From Lachnoclostridium phytofermentans (GTDB lineage Bacteria > Bacillota > Clostridia > Lachnospirales > Lachnospiraceae), in NCBI GenBank assembly GCA_003526525.1, contig DPVV01000033.1:1-6113 (forward strand): a stretch of 6,113 nucleotides of DNA, in the 5' to 3' direction. Below the pieces are notes generated by a model. The model saw only the letters and a list, made by a program, of their open reading frames with translations. It was not told where the DNA came from and searched no databases. Shown here in pieces: positions 4,965-6,113 of the stretch (position 1 is its first letter; the number at the start of each line of letters is the position of its first letter). Position numbers and translations under genes: made by a program.

Positions 4965-5660
4965 ATGTTGAAAAAAAGATTATTGCTATCTTTAGCAGTA
5001 GTTTCTATGTTTGGATTAACCGGTTGTGCCAGCTCAATTCGGCTAACGGAAAATGAAAATAATATTGTTGCGGAATATTTAGCAGGGGTATTATTAAGTC
5101 AACAAAGGTCTTATGACCAAGCATTAATTGAACCATCACCTACGCCAACACCGGTACCTACCATAACCCCAACTCCGACTAGTCCTGAAAAGCCTAGTAC
5201 GGTATCGAATAAGGGAAATAACAGTGGTTATCAGACGGGATCCAATGTGCAGGCGAATGCGGATTTTACTGAAGTAATTGGGATTAAGAATATAACAATA
5301 GAATACACTGGTTATGATATGGTAAATAGTTTTTCGGATGAGTATTTTTCCTTAGATGCTTCCAAGGGTAAGCAATTGATGGTAATTAAGTTCAATGTAA
5401 AGAACACATCAAAGAATGCTACAAAACTTCAATTAACAGATGCAGAGATTCAGTATCAGTTAGATATCGATATGGGTACAATAGTGAAACCACAGTTAAC
5501 TTTTATACTAAATGATTTGCGCTATATTGATTTAGAAATTGGAGGCAAAGAAACCAAAGAAGCTATCGTGATCTTTGAAGTGCCTAAAAAACAAGAGATG
5601 AAAACAGCGAATCTCATAATTTCAAAGGATGAGAAAACTGCAATCATTAAATTGAAATAG
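4965..5660 (+). CDS. Lipoprotein with Pro/Thr linker and DUF4352-like C-terminal domain
   Basis: Predicted to be exported and lipid-anchored on the outer face of the membrane; the biochemical role is unknown. The 231-aa product starts with K3-K4-R5, a hydrophobic stretch and the lipobox L18-T-G-C21. A short helix (about 24-50, with L27-T-E-N-E-N-N-I-V-A-E-Y and A-G-V-L-L) is followed by a Pro/Thr-rich linker (57-74) and an Asn/Ser/Gly-rich spacer. The C-terminal domain (about 100-231) is predicted to be beta-rich; G135-K-Q-L-M-V-I-K-F-N-V-K-N-T-S and the later I202-x-F-E-V-P strand resemble DUF4352/telokin-like immunoglobulin folds. The family link is from pattern memory, not a search. It has its own promoter 96 bp after the kinase, and the PH-domain gene follows after 41 bp. 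Confidence 0.88.
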   Translation: MLKKRLLLSLAVVSMFGLTGCASSIRLTENENNIVAEYLAGVLLSQQRSYDQALIEPSPTPTPVPTITPTPTSPEKPSTVSNKGNNSGYQTGSNVQANADFTEVIGIKNITIEYTGYDMVNSFSDEYFSLDASKGKQLMVIKFNVKNTSKNATKLQLTDAEIQYQLDIDMGTIVKPQLTFILNDLRYIDLEIGGKETKEAIVIFEVPKKQEMKTANLIISKDEKTAIIKLK

Positions 5661-5687
5661 TGTAGTTTTAGTGTAAGTATATTTTAG

Positions 5688-5694
5688 TGGGGGA
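5688..5694 (+). promoter_or_regulatory. Ribosome binding site deciding the PH-domain gene start
   Basis: TGGGGGAG ends 7 nt before the ATG at 5702. An in-frame GTG at 5687 overlaps this site itself and has no ribosome site of its own, so the shorter reading is preferred. Confidence 0.7.
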
Positions 5695-5701
5695 GTTTAA
5701 C

Positions 5702-6094
5702 ATGGAAGTAGTTTTCAAGGAAAAGAAACGTACAAAGTTGTTTGGTTTACCATTGCACTTTGTTACATATCGCATTGGACCAGATAAAATCAACATACAA
5801 AGTGGCTTTTTAACTTTAGTTGAGGATGATGCGTATATGTATAAAGTCCAAGATGTAAGACTGACACGAAGTTTTATGGAAAGAGTATTCCGCCTTGGTA
5901 CTGTTACCTGTTATACCGGAGATAAGACCCATCTAGAGCTTAAGCTAGTACATATCCGTAAGAGCTCTAGCATAAAGGACTATCTAATGGAGGCTTCAGA
6001 AGAGGCTAGAAGAAAACGTAGGGCCAATCATATCCTAGATATTGACGGACAAGAGATTAAAGATATGGATGATGATGACATGGAGGATGAATAA
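5702..6094 (+). CDS. Small bacterial PH-domain protein with acidic tail
   Basis: A 130-aa protein with no signal peptide and no membrane segment, expected in the cytoplasm. Residues about 20-98 fit the bacterial PH (bPH_2/YdbS-like) pattern: Y23-R-I-G-P-D-K-I-N-I-Q-S-G-F as the first strands, then Y46-x-Y-K-V-Q-D-V-R-L-T-R-S-F-M and G66-T-V-x-C-Y as the conserved core, and a closing helix I91-K-D-Y-L-M-E-A. A basic stretch (R103-R-K-R-R) precedes a strongly acidic tail, in which 8 of the last 10 residues are Asp or Glu. YdbS-like proteins normally carry membrane helices; this one is a free domain. The stop is doubled (TAA TAG). It lies 41 bp after the lipoprotein gene with no promoter of its own that would keep the ribosome site, so the two are probably co-transcribed. 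The molecular function is unknown. Confidence 0.85.
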   Translation: MEVVFKEKKRTKLFGLPLHFVTYRIGPDKINIQSGFLTLVEDDAYMYKVQDVRLTRSFMERVFRLGTVTCYTGDKTHLELKLVHIRKSSSIKDYLMEASEEARRKRRANHILDIDGQEIKDMDDDDMEDE

Positions 6095-6113
6095 TAGATT
6101 TTAACCTCGTCAG

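Noticed and set aside
5652..5683. Promoter TTGAAA / TATATT before the PH-domain gene
   Set aside because: The spacer is 20 bp and the start would fall in the ribosome site at 5688-5694.
5687..5701. Earlier GTG start for the PH-domain protein
   Set aside because: It overlaps the ribosome site that serves the ATG at 5702 and has none of its own.

Overview
The window looks like chromosomal DNA from a low-GC Gram-positive anaerobe, most likely a Clostridia/Lachnospiraceae member. This inference rests on the AT-rich coding sequence, strong GGAGG-type ribosome binding sites, TTG start use, two lipobox lipoproteins, and the style of the histidine kinase and the lipoprotein with a Pro/Thr linker. 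The species cannot be fixed from the sequence alone. There is no sign of phage, transposase, CRISPR or tRNA/rRNA genes.

Layout. Positions 1-176 are a GC-richer, hairpin-rich intergenic block (about 50% GC over 1-120). It begins with an exact 21-bp direct repeat and looks like a dispersed intergenic repeat element. An intrinsic terminator (181-220, minus strand) ends a minus-strand thymidine kinase gene (tdk, 277-849). A 331-bp divergent intergenic region (850-1180) holds a dyad in the tdk leader, a weak candidate tdk promoter, and a 9-bp inverted repeat abutting a good sigma-A-type promoter that reads rightward.

From 1181 everything reads on the plus strand: a cyclophilin-type peptidyl-prolyl isomerase lipoprotein (1181-1993); an unrecognised single-pass membrane protein with a coiled-coil tail carrying an exact tandem heptad duplication (2048-2620, TTG start); an OmpR-family response regulator (2686-3360); and its sensor histidine kinase, which overlaps it by one base (3360-4868). 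No terminator is visible between 1181 and 4868, so these four could share a transcript. A second good promoter (4881-4909) then precedes a lipoprotein with a Pro/Thr linker and a C-terminal beta-rich domain of DUF4352-like appearance (4965-5660). This is followed closely by a small bacterial PH-domain protein with a very acidic tail (5702-6094).

How the genes may work together. Except for tdk, the products are envelope-located or membrane-associated: an extracytoplasmic foldase, a membrane protein with an outward-facing coiled coil, a two-component system with a large extracytoplasmic sensor, a surface lipoprotein and a PH-domain protein. An envelope-sensing or envelope-maintenance module is a reasonable inference, but it rests on gene order and topology only. 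The parts of unknown function are the 190-aa membrane protein, the sensor domain of the kinase and the lipoprotein/PH pair. Most of the rest is ordinary.
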